Shown in pieces: positions 1 to 7,925 of a stretch of DNA of 28,114 nt. The stretch is from Clostridia bacterium (GTDB taxonomy: Bacteria; Bacillota; Clostridia; TANB77; UBA1234), in contig CAADXZ010000211.1 in NCBI GenBank assembly GCA_900753135.1, positions 1-28,114 on the forward strand. Reading direction: 5' to 3'. Below the pieces are notes generated by a model. That model made no database searches. It was not told the DNA's origin and saw only the letters and a list, made by a program, of their open reading frames with translations. The translations under genes were made by a program, and so were the position numbers. Positions within the stretch are counted from its first letter, which is position 1, and every line of letters starts with the position of its first letter.

Positions 1-2
1 CA

Positions 3-1385
3 ACATATACAGCACCAGCCAATATTTTTGGCTTAGACTATTCTTATAATTCAAAATCAATAGTAAAAATGTTGATTTTAACAGTTGTATATACAGTTGC
101 AGGTTTTATATTATTTAAGAAAAGAAAAATGGAAATGGCAACAGAATCTTTTATTAGTCAGAAGATGCACTTATTGATAAAAACATTTACTTTATTACCA
201 TTTATTGTAATACTACTTTTGGTAGAAGAATATTCTAGCGGAAGTGAATGGATTGCATTCTGGAGTGCAGTAATTTTGATATATTGGTTCTTATATGATT
301 TAGTAACAAATAAAAAAGTTAAATTAATGAAAAATTTGCTTGTATTAGTAATAGGTTCTGCAGTTATTGCAGGAGCTTTAAAATTTACTGAAATTGTACT
401 AGATAAGAGATTTGATGCTTACAAAATACAAGATGTCACAAAATTAGAGATAGAGTCAATTAAAGGCGATTATATATATAAAATAGATGATAAGGAACTT
501 ATTAATAGAATATTAAATGCTGACTATAGAATTGATGAAAAAGATTCTAATAGTGATAGCGTAGAAGATAGTAATGGATATAATTTGAAATTCTATACAC
601 TTGAGTGTACAGCTACTTTTAACAATATAGAAAAACTTAATGCACAAATAACTGTTGAAAACAGTTTTATTACTGAATTTGAAAACTATAAGGTTGAAAA
701 AAGAGTAAAAAAAGTAAATAAAGATATTAAGATTTTAATCGATTCTAGAATTGCTAATAAAGAGCAAAAAAGAAAAATCGAGAAGATGCTAAAAGAAGTT
801 GAATCAACAGAGAGAGAATATGATTATGATGCATATCCTTCTTACTATAGATACAATAGACATGTTAAAAGCGGTATATTTACAGCTTATGCTTATAAAG
901 GACATAAGTTATATGTATATGATTATTCACTAGAAGATATGCCTGAATTGTCAAATTATTTAAACAAGTTAAGTAATGAAGCTACTTATAAATATTTGAA
1001 CAATTTAAATAATACAGTTAGTTATACAGTAAGCTATGATGTTTGCAATAAGGATGGAAATGTTTTAGATGATTACATTGAGCTATCTAGAGGACAGCTT
1101 AAGAAATTTATTTTGTCAAATAAAGAAGAAAATGTTGATATAAATAAACAATATGTTAAAATAATTGTTAGAGATTATAATACTCAATTCTTTGCATATT
1201 TTATAACAAACAAAGTTGATGAGATTGTTACCATTTTAAAAGAAAATGATGAATATAATCCAAATAGCTACATATTAGATGATATGGAAATCGATGAAGA
1301 TTTTAATACTTTTTCTGATTCGTTTGGAGTTAATGTTTTAGAAAATGAAAATGTTTTGAATCTTGAAGAAGTATCAGGCGAATAG
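3..1385 (+). CDS. ABC-2 type transporter permease, C-terminal part (5' truncated by window edge)
   Basis: The reading frame is open to the left edge with no stop, so about 460 C-terminal residues of a longer protein are visible and the first ATG (position 69) is probably internal. Hydrophobic segments follow one another (near the first ATG, then around LLPFIVILLLV, AFWSAVILIYWFLYDLV and LLVLVIGSAVIAGAL). A charged soluble domain of roughly 300 residues comes next. The short motif FKKRKMEMATESFIS after a membrane helix resembles the Arg-Lys-x-Glu-x-A segment I associate with YtrC/YtrD-like permeases of GntR-regulated ABC exporters. The next gene, a YtrA-type GntR regulator, starts about 11 bases after the stop and supports this. 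The ATPase of this transporter is presumably upstream, outside the window. The substrate is unknown; family members in Bacillus respond to cell-wall antibiotics. Confidence 0.6.
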   Translation, partial: TYTAPANIFGLDYSYNSKSIVKMLILTVVYTVAGFILFKKRKMEMATESFISQKMHLLIKTFTLLPFIVILLLVEEYSSGSEWIAFWSAVILIYWFLYDLVTNKKVKLMKNLLVLVIGSAVIAGALKFTEIVLDKRFDAYKIQDVTKLEIESIKGDYIYKIDDKELINRILNADYRIDEKDSNSDSVEDSNGYNLKFYTLECTATFNNIEKLNAQITVENSFITEFENYKVEKRVKKVNKDIKILIDSRIANKEQKRKIEKMLKEVESTEREYDYDAYPSYYRYNRHVKSGIFTAYAYKGHKLYVYDYSLEDMPELSNYLNKLSNEATYKYLNNLNNTVSYTVSYDVCNKDGNVLDDYIELSRGQLKKFILSNKEENVDINKQYVKIIVRDYNTQFFAYFITNKVDEIVTILKENDEYNPNSYILDDMEIDEDFNTFSDSFGVNVLENENVLNLEEVSGE

Positions 1386-1396
1386 GAGGAATGAAT

Positions 1397-1744
1397 ATGA
1401 TAAATTTAGATTATCAAAGTAGAACTCCTATCTATGAACAAATTGTAAAAGAAATTGAAAGATATATTGTTTTGGGAATATTGAAACCAAATGAACAGAT
1501 ATCATCAATCCGTGAGCTAGCAACGAATCTTGGAATTAATCCCAATACAGTGAAGAAAGCATATGAAGAGCTTGAAAAAAGAGGAACAATAATTACCATT
1601 TCTACTAAAGGTACATTTGTTGCAGCGAAAACAGAAGCGGTATTTAAAAGAAAGATTACAGAAAAAATAGAACTTATAAAGCAAGAGATAAACGAACTAG
1701 AGAAGATGGGAGTAACAAAAGAAGAAATTTTAAAAAATATATAA
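1397..1744 (+). CDS. GntR family transcriptional regulator, YtrA-type
   Basis: A 115-residue protein made of one winged-helix DNA-binding domain (about residues 10-78) and a short helical tail, without the effector-binding domain of FadR or HutC types. This is the YtrA pattern. Visible motifs are PIYEQIVKEIERYI, the recognition region SIRELATNLGINPNTVKKAY, and the wing GTFVA. I place the start at the ATG at 1397. An upstream in-frame ATG at 1391 directly abuts the AGGAGGA ribosome binding site (1384-1390), whereas 1397 has a 6-base spacer. Such proteins usually dimerise and repress the ABC operon they sit in. Here the gene follows the truncated permease and precedes a second ABC operon, whose promoter carries an inverted repeat that is a candidate operator. 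Confidence 0.88.
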   Translation: MINLDYQSRTPIYEQIVKEIERYIVLGILKPNEQISSIRELATNLGINPNTVKKAYEELEKRGTIITISTKGTFVAAKTEAVFKRKITEKIELIKQEINELEKMGVTKEEILKNI

Positions 1745-1760
1745 AAAATGAAACTTTCTT

Positions 1761-1789
1761 TCGACACAAAGTGTCAAAAGGTTTGTAAT
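1761..1789 (+). promoter_or_regulatory. Predicted sigma-A promoter of the second ABC operon, with overlapping inverted repeat
   Basis: TCGACA (1761-1766) and TGTAAT (1784-1789) each match the sigma-A consensus in five of six bases and are separated by 17 bases. A perfect inverted repeat, GACAC-AAA-GTGTC (1763-1775), covers the -35 element and the start of the spacer, where a repressor would block RNA polymerase. The adjacent GntR gene is the natural candidate regulator. Promoter and operator are inferred from pattern only. Confidence 0.5.
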
Positions 1790-1795
1790 GTGGAA

Positions 1796-1823
1796 TTACC
1801 TGCCTAGTTTTTTAGGCAGGTAA
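1796..1823 (+). other. 11-bp hairpin at the predicted 5' end of the ABC operon mRNA
   Basis: TTACCTGCCTA (1796-1806) is perfectly complementary to TAGGCAGGTAA (1813-1823) around a 6-base loop. No T-run follows, so this is not a classical intrinsic terminator. It starts about 7 bases after the predicted -10 element, so the transcript would begin with the stem. It may stabilise the mRNA or be an operator. It lies 12 bases upstream of the ribosome binding site of the ATPase gene. Confidence 0.6.
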
Positions 1824-1846
1824 AACTGGCGTAAAGAGGTGAAAAG

Positions 1847-2551
1847 ATGGAACCAATAATAGAGGTAAAAAATGCAACTAAAATATATAAAGTTGGCAAT
1901 GAAAAAATATTAGCTTTAGATAATGTTAGTTTTACTATAAATAAAGGAGATTTTTGTTGTTTGTTAGGATCATCTGGTTCTGGTAAATCTACATTATTGA
2001 ATATAATGGCAGGGATTGAAAAGATTACTTCTGGAGAGATTTTAATAAAAGGCAAAAATATAACGAAGATGGGAGAGCATCAACTTGCGAAGTTCAGACA
2101 AAAATATTTGGGGTTTGTTTTTCAATCATATAATTTAATTAATTCACTAAATGCTATTGAAAATGTTGAATTGCCACTTATATTTAAGGAAGTGCCTCAT
2201 AAAATTAGGATTAAGAAGGCAAAAATTATGTTAGAAAAAGTTGGACTTAAAGAAAGAATGAAGCATAAACCAACACAAATGAGTGGTGGACAACAACAAA
2301 GAGTTGGTATTGCAAGAGCCTTTGTCGCAAATCCTGAAGTAGTGTTTGCTGATGAGCCAACAGGAAACTTGGACAGTAAAACTTCAAATGAAATAATGCA
2401 GATTATTAAGCAGATGGCTACAGATTATAATCAAACAATAGTTATGGTTACGCATGATGTAACTATGGCAAAATACGCAAACAAAATAATACACATACAT
2501 GATGGACACATTGAAAAAATCGAGGGGGAAATAAAAAATGAAGAAAATTAA
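1847..2551 (+). CDS. ABC transporter ATP-binding protein (LolD/MacB ATPase type)
   Basis: A complete 234-residue nucleotide-binding subunit. Visible are Walker A GSSGSGKST (41-49), Q-loop FQSYN (92-96), signature MSGGQQQ (145-151), Walker B VVFADEP (165-171), D-loop NLDS, and the switch histidine in VTHD. The sequence resembles ATPases that pair with FtsX-like permeases in MacB/LolCDE-type transporters. These couple cytoplasmic ATP hydrolysis to mechanical movement of an extracytoplasmic domain rather than to classical transport. The ribosome binding site AGAGGTG (1835-1841) supports the start. The gene overlaps the next one by 14 bases, and its partner permease is three genes downstream (4554-5852). 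The operon arrangement is strong evidence that they form one complex. Confidence 0.92.
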   Translation: MEPIIEVKNATKIYKVGNEKILALDNVSFTINKGDFCCLLGSSGSGKSTLLNIMAGIEKITSGEILIKGKNITKMGEHQLAKFRQKYLGFVFQSYNLINSLNAIENVELPLIFKEVPHKIRIKKAKIMLEKVGLKERMKHKPTQMSGGQQQRVGIARAFVANPEVVFADEPTGNLDSKTSNEIMQIIKQMATDYNQTIVMVTHDVTMAKYANKIIHIHDGHIEKIEGEIKNEEN

Positions 2552-4226
2552 TTTTATTATTATGCTAGCACTTGTTTTATCTTTTGCTTTTGGAATGTCT
2601 GTACAAGCATCAGATACAGAAAGAAATGTTCCTAAAGTTAGAATTGAGCAACCAGAAGTATTACCAGAGGCACAGGCTGGTAAAACTTTTAATCTAAGCA
2701 TTACATATACAAACGAAAGTGATAGTAATGCTTATGATTTAACAATAACACCAGTTTTTGATGATGTGCCATTGGTTTATGAAAAGCCAGTTGAATTCAA
2801 AAGAACTTCAATTTTAAGATCAAGAAAAAGTGATGTATATTCTTTTTCTCTTAAAATAGCAGACAATGCAAAATTAGGTACATATGCTTTAAAATTTAAA
2901 TTGGAGTATACAAATGTTCATGACGAATCATTTAAATCGGAACAACAAGTATACTTTAAAATAACAAAAGAAATGGTAAAACCAATACTTAATATAACAA
3001 ATATTTCAACAGGAGATAGTGCAATAGCTGCTGGTAAAGGATTTCCACTTAGCTTCACAATTACTAATAGAGGTGAAGTTGATGCCAATAATGTTGAAGT
3101 AACTTTAAAAAACATGAGTATGGATGGCTTTATGGCCGTGGATTCAAATGATTATAAGTTTGTTGGCGATTTAAAAAGTGGAGCAAGCGTTCAAGTTAAA
3201 TTTGATATGTTTGCATCAAAAAAAATAGCAAAAGGCCCAAACTCAATATCAGTAGAAATAAAATGTAAAGACACAAGTAATACAGAAATAACTACAGAAA
3301 AAACTATATACATATCGAATGTATTAAGTGAAAATGAAGCACAAGAAGAAGATCCTTCAAGCGGAAAGCCAAAGATAATTATTGCTTCATATTCTACTAA
3401 TCCAACATCAATTGTGGCAGGAGCTAAATTTAAATTTAATTTTACTTTTAAGAATACAAACAAAGATAAAAAACTTAGAAACATGAAAATAACATTAAGC
3501 TCAACAGAAGGTGCTTTTATAATAACAGAGGGTAGTAACACATTCTATGTCGAAGAAGTTGGAGCCTTAGCATCAGTTAGTAAGAGTATAGAATTAAGAG
3601 CAAAACAAGATTTAGCATCAAACTCATATCCATTAATAATTAACTTTGACTATGAAGATTATAATGGAAATGAATATACTGCAAGTGAAACAATAAATGT
3701 TCCAGTAACAGAGTATTCAAAACTTGAGATAAATTCTGTTTACGCAAATGAAGCAATGCTAGGTTCAAATACAAGTTTATCTTTCTCATACATTAATATG
3801 GGTAAAGCAACTGTATCTAACTTAACAGCAAGTGTAGAAGGTGACTATACATCTGTTCAACCAATAAACTATATTGGTAACTGCACAGCTGGTACATCAG
3901 ATTATTATGATATAGAAGTAACACCAACAAAATCAGGAACAAACTATGGAACATTGATTCTATCATTTGAAGATTCATCTGGTTCTATTATAGAAGTTAA
4001 GAAAGATTTTGAGGGCTTTGCTATGGAAACGCCTAGCGTAGATCCTTCAATAGATCCTAGTAACCCAGGTGGAATTGATAATCCAGCTATACCAACTGAA
4101 ACAGAAGAAAAGATACCAACTTGGATAATTGTTGCTTCAGGAATTGGAACTTTGATAGTAACTTATTTTATTACAAGAATTATTACAACAAAGATTGTTA
4201 GAAAAAAATTAGAAGATGAAATATAA
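2538..4226 (+). CDS. Membrane-anchored extracellular protein with four Ig-like (CARDB-like) repeats
   Basis: A 562-residue protein with an N-terminal signal peptide (about 1-25, ending near VQASD). Four successive beta-sandwich-like repeats follow, starting near residues 33, 148, 277 and 396. The first three repeats show a pattern of P-x-(I/V/L)-x-I, then AG-x-x-F, then a (T/F)-x-N turn; the fourth is more diverged. A Pro/Asp/Glu linker (about 500-525) leads to one transmembrane helix (about 528-550) and a short basic tail. This places the repeats outside the cell, anchored at the C terminus. I base the CARDB/NEW3-like label on the repeat pattern, not on a search. The gene overlaps the ATPase gene by 14 bases, and GAGGGGG at 2522-2528 serves as ribosome binding site. 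It probably acts as the extracellular adaptor or ligand-binding part of the ABC complex; the ligand is unknown. Confidence 0.75.
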   Translation: MKKINFIIMLALVLSFAFGMSVQASDTERNVPKVRIEQPEVLPEAQAGKTFNLSITYTNESDSNAYDLTITPVFDDVPLVYEKPVEFKRTSILRSRKSDVYSFSLKIADNAKLGTYALKFKLEYTNVHDESFKSEQQVYFKITKEMVKPILNITNISTGDSAIAAGKGFPLSFTITNRGEVDANNVEVTLKNMSMDGFMAVDSNDYKFVGDLKSGASVQVKFDMFASKKIAKGPNSISVEIKCKDTSNTEITTEKTIYISNVLSENEAQEEDPSSGKPKIIIASYSTNPTSIVAGAKFKFNFTFKNTNKDKKLRNMKITLSSTEGAFIITEGSNTFYVEEVGALASVSKSIELRAKQDLASNSYPLIINFDYEDYNGNEYTASETINVPVTEYSKLEINSVYANEAMLGSNTSLSFSYINMGKATVSNLTASVEGDYTSVQPINYIGNCTAGTSDYYDIEVTPTKSGTNYGTLILSFEDSSGSIIEVKKDFEGFAMETPSVDPSIDPSNPGGIDNPAIPTETEEKIPTWIIVASGIGTLIVTYFITRIITTKIVRKKLEDEI

Positions 4227-4248
4227 TTTGAAATAGGAGGTAACTATT

Positions 4249-4536
4249 ATGGAGAGTAATGCTAAAATGGTTGCAACAGATAGTAATATATTAATGGCAA
4301 ATGTTGCAACAACTGATACATTTGTAAGTGATGATGTGATGCTTGACAAAGGAAGTATGGGTGGTATTTCTAGTGGAGTTGTTGTTACAGGAAGTAAGGA
4401 AGATTATGCTGGCGGAATGGATACTCCAAAGGCTGGTATGAGTACACAAGTTATTTTGTATATTGTGATTGGTGTATGTGCTGCTGTAGGAATTGCATTA
4501 GGAATAATTAGAGGAATAAAAGTAGCTAAAAAATAA
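4249..4536 (+). CDS. Small single-pass membrane protein of unknown function in ABC operon
   Basis: A 95-residue protein with a strong ribosome binding site (AGGAGG at 4235-4240, 8-base spacer). There is no N-terminal signal peptide. Residues 1-65 are Ser/Thr/Val/Gly/Asp/Met-rich and look unstructured. A single hydrophobic helix (about 69-88, VILYIVIGVCAAVGIALGII) is followed by a basic end KVAKK. With positive charge after the helix, the N-terminal part would face outward. I do not recognise a family. Its position between the Ig-repeat protein and the permease, 22 and 17 bases from each, says it is part of the same machine, perhaps a small accessory subunit. It could also be a decayed relative of the C-terminal anchor of the preceding protein. 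Confidence 0.7.
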   Translation: MESNAKMVATDSNILMANVATTDTFVSDDVMLDKGSMGGISSGVVVTGSKEDYAGGMDTPKAGMSTQVILYIVIGVCAAVGIALGIIRGIKVAKK

Positions 4537-4553
4537 GAAAGGTAAATACTAGT

Positions 4554-5852
4554 ATGAAAATTGTTGATTTTACAAGTATGGGTTTTAAAAACCTATGGAG
4601 AAGAAAACTTCGTACTATACTTACAGCAATTGGTGTTGCTATAGGAACTTTTTCAATTGTTATAATGCTATCTTTAGGTATTGCAATGTCTGAAAGTTAT
4701 AAGAAGCAACTTTCAGAGTGGGGAAATTTGACAAAAATTGAAATAAATAGCTGGAATTATACTTATGATGAGGAAACTGGAATGGGGGCATCCCAAGAAC
4801 AAAAGCTTGATGATAAGTTAGTTGCCAATGTTAAAGCAATAGAGCATGTAAGAGCTGTAACGCCAATTATAAGAGTATCAGCTAATATGAAGTATGGAAA
4901 ATATCAAAGTTGGATTCAAATTACAGGTATAGATCCTGAAACTGTTCAATACTTTGATTTCCCTGAAGTCGCATCTGGCGAAATGATTTCAAATGATAAC
5001 CCAACAGGAATATTATTTGGAAAAGATTCATATCATTTTTATAATCCTAGAGGTGGAGGAATGTATAGGGGTGGAAACAACAATAACAGTCCTGTAGATT
5101 TAATGGAAGATAATGTTAAGATTACATTTGAGCAAACTTATGGAGATAAAACTCCTAAATATTTGAAGTTAAATGTAGCTGGTGTTCTTGAAGAATGTAC
5201 CAATGAAATTGGATATAATGCGTATGCTCCATTAACACAGGTTATAGAATGGTATAAAAAGTATAACGAAAATTACAAGAAGAAAAAAGAATTAAAATAC
5301 GAAAGCGTATGGGTTAGTGTTGATGACACTAAATATGTAAAACAAGTTCAAGATCAAATAAAAGCCATGGGTTATGGTACATATAGCATGGCTGATGATT
5401 TGAATAATGTTCAAAAAACATCTAATACAATACAATTAGTTTTAGGAGGAATTGGTGCTGTATCACTTTTAGTTTCTGCTATTGGTATTGCTAATACTAT
5501 GATAATGTCAATATATGAAAGAACCAAAGAAATTGGTGTTATGAAAGTATTAGGATGTGTTGTAACAGATATTAGAAAACTATTCTTATTTGAAGCAAGT
5601 ATAATAGGATTCCTAGGCGGCGGATTTGGACTTGTGTTTAGTTATGGAATTTCATACATACTTAATAAATATGCTCCACAAGTAGGAGAGTCGGTAGGTA
5701 TTTATTCAGGATATGATATATCAGTTATACCGGTTTGGCTTGCTGTTGCCGCATTGATTTTCTCAGTTGTAATAGGTGTAATTTCAGGTTTATATCCTGC
5801 AATTAAAGCAACAAGAATTAAAGCTATTGAAGCAATGAGAACAGAAGGCTAA
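4554..5852 (+). CDS. MacB/FtsX-type ABC transporter permease
   Basis: A 432-residue permease with the standard four-helix FtsX/MacB layout. It has a cytoplasmic amphipathic start, TM1 (about 21-43), and a large extracytoplasmic domain (about 46-290). TM2-TM4 follow in the C-terminal 145 residues, with the conserved stretches IANTMIMSIYERTKEIGVMKVLG and GLYPAIKATRIKAIEAM (written here only as landmarks of the family). The extracytoplasmic domain has an unusual Gly/Asn-rich stretch at about 166-180. It is the last gene of the operon with the ATPase at 1847-2551, and an intrinsic terminator follows at once. MacB-like systems in Firmicutes export peptides or act as mechanotransmitters; the substrate here cannot be told from sequence. 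Confidence 0.9.
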   Translation: MKIVDFTSMGFKNLWRRKLRTILTAIGVAIGTFSIVIMLSLGIAMSESYKKQLSEWGNLTKIEINSWNYTYDEETGMGASQEQKLDDKLVANVKAIEHVRAVTPIIRVSANMKYGKYQSWIQITGIDPETVQYFDFPEVASGEMISNDNPTGILFGKDSYHFYNPRGGGMYRGGNNNNSPVDLMEDNVKITFEQTYGDKTPKYLKLNVAGVLEECTNEIGYNAYAPLTQVIEWYKKYNENYKKKKELKYESVWVSVDDTKYVKQVQDQIKAMGYGTYSMADDLNNVQKTSNTIQLVLGGIGAVSLLVSAIGIANTMIMSIYERTKEIGVMKVLGCVVTDIRKLFLFEASIIGFLGGGFGLVFSYGISYILNKYAPQVGESVGIYSGYDISVIPVWLAVAALIFSVVIGVISGLYPAIKATRIKAIEAMRTEG

Positions 5853-5870
5853 AAGCCTACGGAAATAATA

Positions 5871-5927
5871 AAAAGAGTTGAAAATGTGTGACAAAATAAG
5901 TTGTCATAACATTGCAACTCTTTTTTT
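5871..5927 (+). terminator. Intrinsic terminator of the ABC operon
   Basis: AAAAGAGTTG (5871-5880) pairs with CAACTCTTTT (5915-5924), which runs into a T-run to 5927. Inside the loop a second stem forms between TGACAA (5889-5894) and TTGTCA (5901-5906), giving a long, partly paired hairpin 19 bases after the permease stop codon. Confidence 0.85.
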
Positions 5928-5986
5928 ATTTGAAAATTTTCTTTTTTACGGAAGCCTTGAGATGCAAGCTTTTTAAGGATTTTGCG

Positions 5987-6015
5987 TTGAATGTACTTGC
6001 TAAATATGGTAAAAT
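5987..6015 (+). promoter_or_regulatory. Predicted sigma-A promoter of the GH18 gene
   Basis: TTGAAT (5987-5992) and TAAAAT (6010-6015) with a 17-base spacer, about 90 bases upstream of the start codon. The -35 element is imperfect, so a sporulation sigma factor using another site cannot be excluded. Confidence 0.45.
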
Positions 6016-6103
6016 AGTTATGTAATAACAAATTAGAATAATAATGTATAAAAGTAATTTAGTATAAAAACATACGAAAAAAATTAGAAAAGAGGTGATT
6101 TCT

Positions 6104-7498
6104 ATGAAAAGATTTGTAGTAACAACTGTAATAACAGCAACTTTATTATCTTCAACAGTATTGGCAGGTGAACGTTTAAGCTTAGGATATATTTATAATG
6201 CGTCTAAATCTCACATAGAAATCGTAGAAGCTACAAGAGAAAGTGTTAATGTTGTTTCACCAACTTGCTTTGATTTGACAACTAATGGAAAATTAGAGAT
6301 AAATAGTATTCTAGATGAAGAATTTATCCAAAATATGCATGAAAAAGGAATTAAAGTAACACCATTTTTGAGTAATCATTGGGGACAAAAGAGAGCACAG
6401 GCAGCATTGGCAAACCCAGAAATTTTGGTAGATGAGTTGGTTAATGCAATTTATCTATATAATTTTGATGGTGTAAATGTCGATTTGGAGAATTTAAGTT
6501 CAAAAGATAAAGAAAAATTAACAAACTTTATGAAATTGTTACGAGAAGCTCTTCCAGAAGACAAAACAGTTTCAATAGCGGTTGCACCAAACCCAAAAAG
6601 ATTAACTACAACTTGGGTTGCTGCGTATGATTATGAAGCACTTGCACAGTATGTAGATTACTTTCTAGTTATGACATATGATGAGCATTGCTATGGTGGT
6701 GCTGAGGGACCAGTAGCAAGTATAGGGTTTGTTGAAGAATCTATCAAAGTAATACTTGAAAGTGTGTCGAAAGATAAAATATTGTTAGGTATTCCAATGT
6801 ATGGCAGATATTGGAAAAAAGGAGAAGATGTTGGAGGTGAGGCAATAATATTAGGACAGATAGAAAGAATATTGAAGAAATATAAGAAAGTTCCACAATA
6901 TGACAATGTTACTCAAACACCACAAATTACTATTGAAGTTAAAGAAGTAGAAAAAGGACCATATGTAAATGGTAAGTATTTAACAGAAGGAATATACAAT
7001 ATATACTATGACAATGAGAGTAGTATTAAAGCTAAGTTAGCACTAGTTAATAAATATGACTTATTAGGTACTGGTGTTTGGGCTTTGGATAATGAAAGTT
7101 ATGACATGTGGGAATACTATAAAGATGCATTGAATGAAACTCCTTATGAAAGTACCGAAGAACTTGAAATAAGAAAAGAATTGGAATTAAGAGCTGTAAT
7201 GCTTGCTAATATGCCTTTTGTGTGTCCAGAAATTTTATCGTATGAGGTAAAAAATAAATACTCAATTGAACTTCAAAAAGTTATTGAAGATAAAAGCCAA
7301 ATTAAACCTGAAGAAATTAAAATTAAGGAATCTGAATATATTTTGCAAGATGATTTGAAAAAGAAATTATTAAAGATGAAACAAAAAGTGGTATGGCTAA
7401 GAAAAGAAGAAGGATGTGAAAAGATATCTAATAAGCAAATGGATAATATAATAAACCTGATTGCAATAATAAAAGCAAGAACAATGGTTGCGGCTTAG
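6104..7498 (+). CDS. Secreted glycosyl hydrolase family 18 protein (YaaH/SleL-like)
   Basis: A 464-residue protein starting with a signal peptide (about 1-21, ending LAGE). The GH18 barrel occupies about residues 25-350. The catalytic motif is FDGVNVDLEN (121-130), with Glu129 as the expected acid/base; the N-V-D-L-E form is typical of spore peptidoglycan-type GH18 enzymes rather than true chitinases. Other family landmarks are the MTYDEH segment and LLGIPMYGRYW. The last 110 residues are helical and charged and match nothing I know. No LysM or SLH domain is present, unlike YaaH/SleL. I chose the ATG at 6104 because the longer frame begins with a GTG at 6095 inside the ribosome binding site AGAGGTG (6091-6097). 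It likely cleaves glycosidic bonds in cell-wall or cortex peptidoglycan; substrate is inferred. It is a single-gene unit with its own terminator. Confidence 0.82.
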   Translation: MKRFVVTTVITATLLSSTVLAGERLSLGYIYNASKSHIEIVEATRESVNVVSPTCFDLTTNGKLEINSILDEEFIQNMHEKGIKVTPFLSNHWGQKRAQAALANPEILVDELVNAIYLYNFDGVNVDLENLSSKDKEKLTNFMKLLREALPEDKTVSIAVAPNPKRLTTTWVAAYDYEALAQYVDYFLVMTYDEHCYGGAEGPVASIGFVEESIKVILESVSKDKILLGIPMYGRYWKKGEDVGGEAIILGQIERILKKYKKVPQYDNVTQTPQITIEVKEVEKGPYVNGKYLTEGIYNIYYDNESSIKAKLALVNKYDLLGTGVWALDNESYDMWEYYKDALNETPYESTEELEIRKELELRAVMLANMPFVCPEILSYEVKNKYSIELQKVIEDKSQIKPEEIKIKESEYILQDDLKKKLLKMKQKVVWLRKEEGCEKISNKQMDNIINLIAIIKARTMVAA

Positions 7499-7521
7499 AG
7501 TTTTAATACATATTACAAATA

Positions 7522-7561
7522 AAAAAGTAGGATTTCTATAAAATGAAATTCTACTTTTTAT
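7522..7561 (+). terminator. Intrinsic terminator of the GH18 gene
   Basis: A stem of about 15 pairs forms between AAAAAGTAGGATTTC (from 7522) and GAAATTCTACTTTTT (ending at 7559), with one G-T pair. The right arm supplies the T-run. It begins 24 bases after the stop codon. Confidence 0.85.
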
Positions 7562-7799
7562 ATAATTGGAAAGTAACGAATTTGCAACTTTTTATGCGTT
7601 ACTTTTCTTTTGTGTAAAAACTTTAATTATGAAGTAATTTACTTTCTTTTGGTTGAGAGCGCTTTGAGCTGCAAGAATAAAAATCTGAGATTTTCATCTC
7701 TTTTGTCTACACATGTTTGTTTATCCAAATTAAAGTATATTATTTTTAATAAAAAGGCTAAATAGTAATAAAATGTCGAAATAAATATTGTAAAATGTC
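7562..7799. other. Intergenic region with extra hairpins, no gene seen
   Basis: Part of a 427-base gap between the GH18 gene and tig. It holds a second terminator-like stem, AAAGTAACG (7570-7578) with CGTTACTTT (7597-7605), followed by a T-rich stretch. A short palindrome, AAAATCTGAGATTTT, lies near 7680-7694. I see no coding frame with a ribosome binding site and no RNA family I can name. Confidence 0.5.
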
Positions 7800-7828
7800 T
7801 TGGAAAAAGTAAATACTTATGATATAAT
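7800..7828 (+). promoter_or_regulatory. Predicted sigma-A promoter of tig-clpP-clpX
   Basis: TTGGAA (7800-7805), 17-base spacer, then a consensus TATAAT (7823-7828) preceded by TGA, an extended -10. The start codon is about 90 bases after the expected transcription start. I saw no CIRCE (HrcA) or CtsR-type repeat nearby, so heat-shock control through those repressors is not supported here. Confidence 0.7.
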
Positions 7829-7925
7829 TTCTGTTGCGGTATTAGTATACTTGCATAGTTAAGTCAAAAATGCGATAGATAGGCGTGTTGAAGAACTAAA
7901 AAAACAAAGGGAAGGAACAATAAAA

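Noticed and set aside
5949..5975. CCTTGAGATGCAAGC before the GH18 gene resembling CTTTGAGCTGCAAG at about 7661-7674
   Set aside because: Only about 11 of 12 bases match in the core and the flanks do not align, so I do not call a repeat.
7839..7925. Search for CIRCE or CtsR heat-shock operators in the tig leader
   Set aside because: Only a single AAGTCAAA half-site is present, with no second half at the required spacing.
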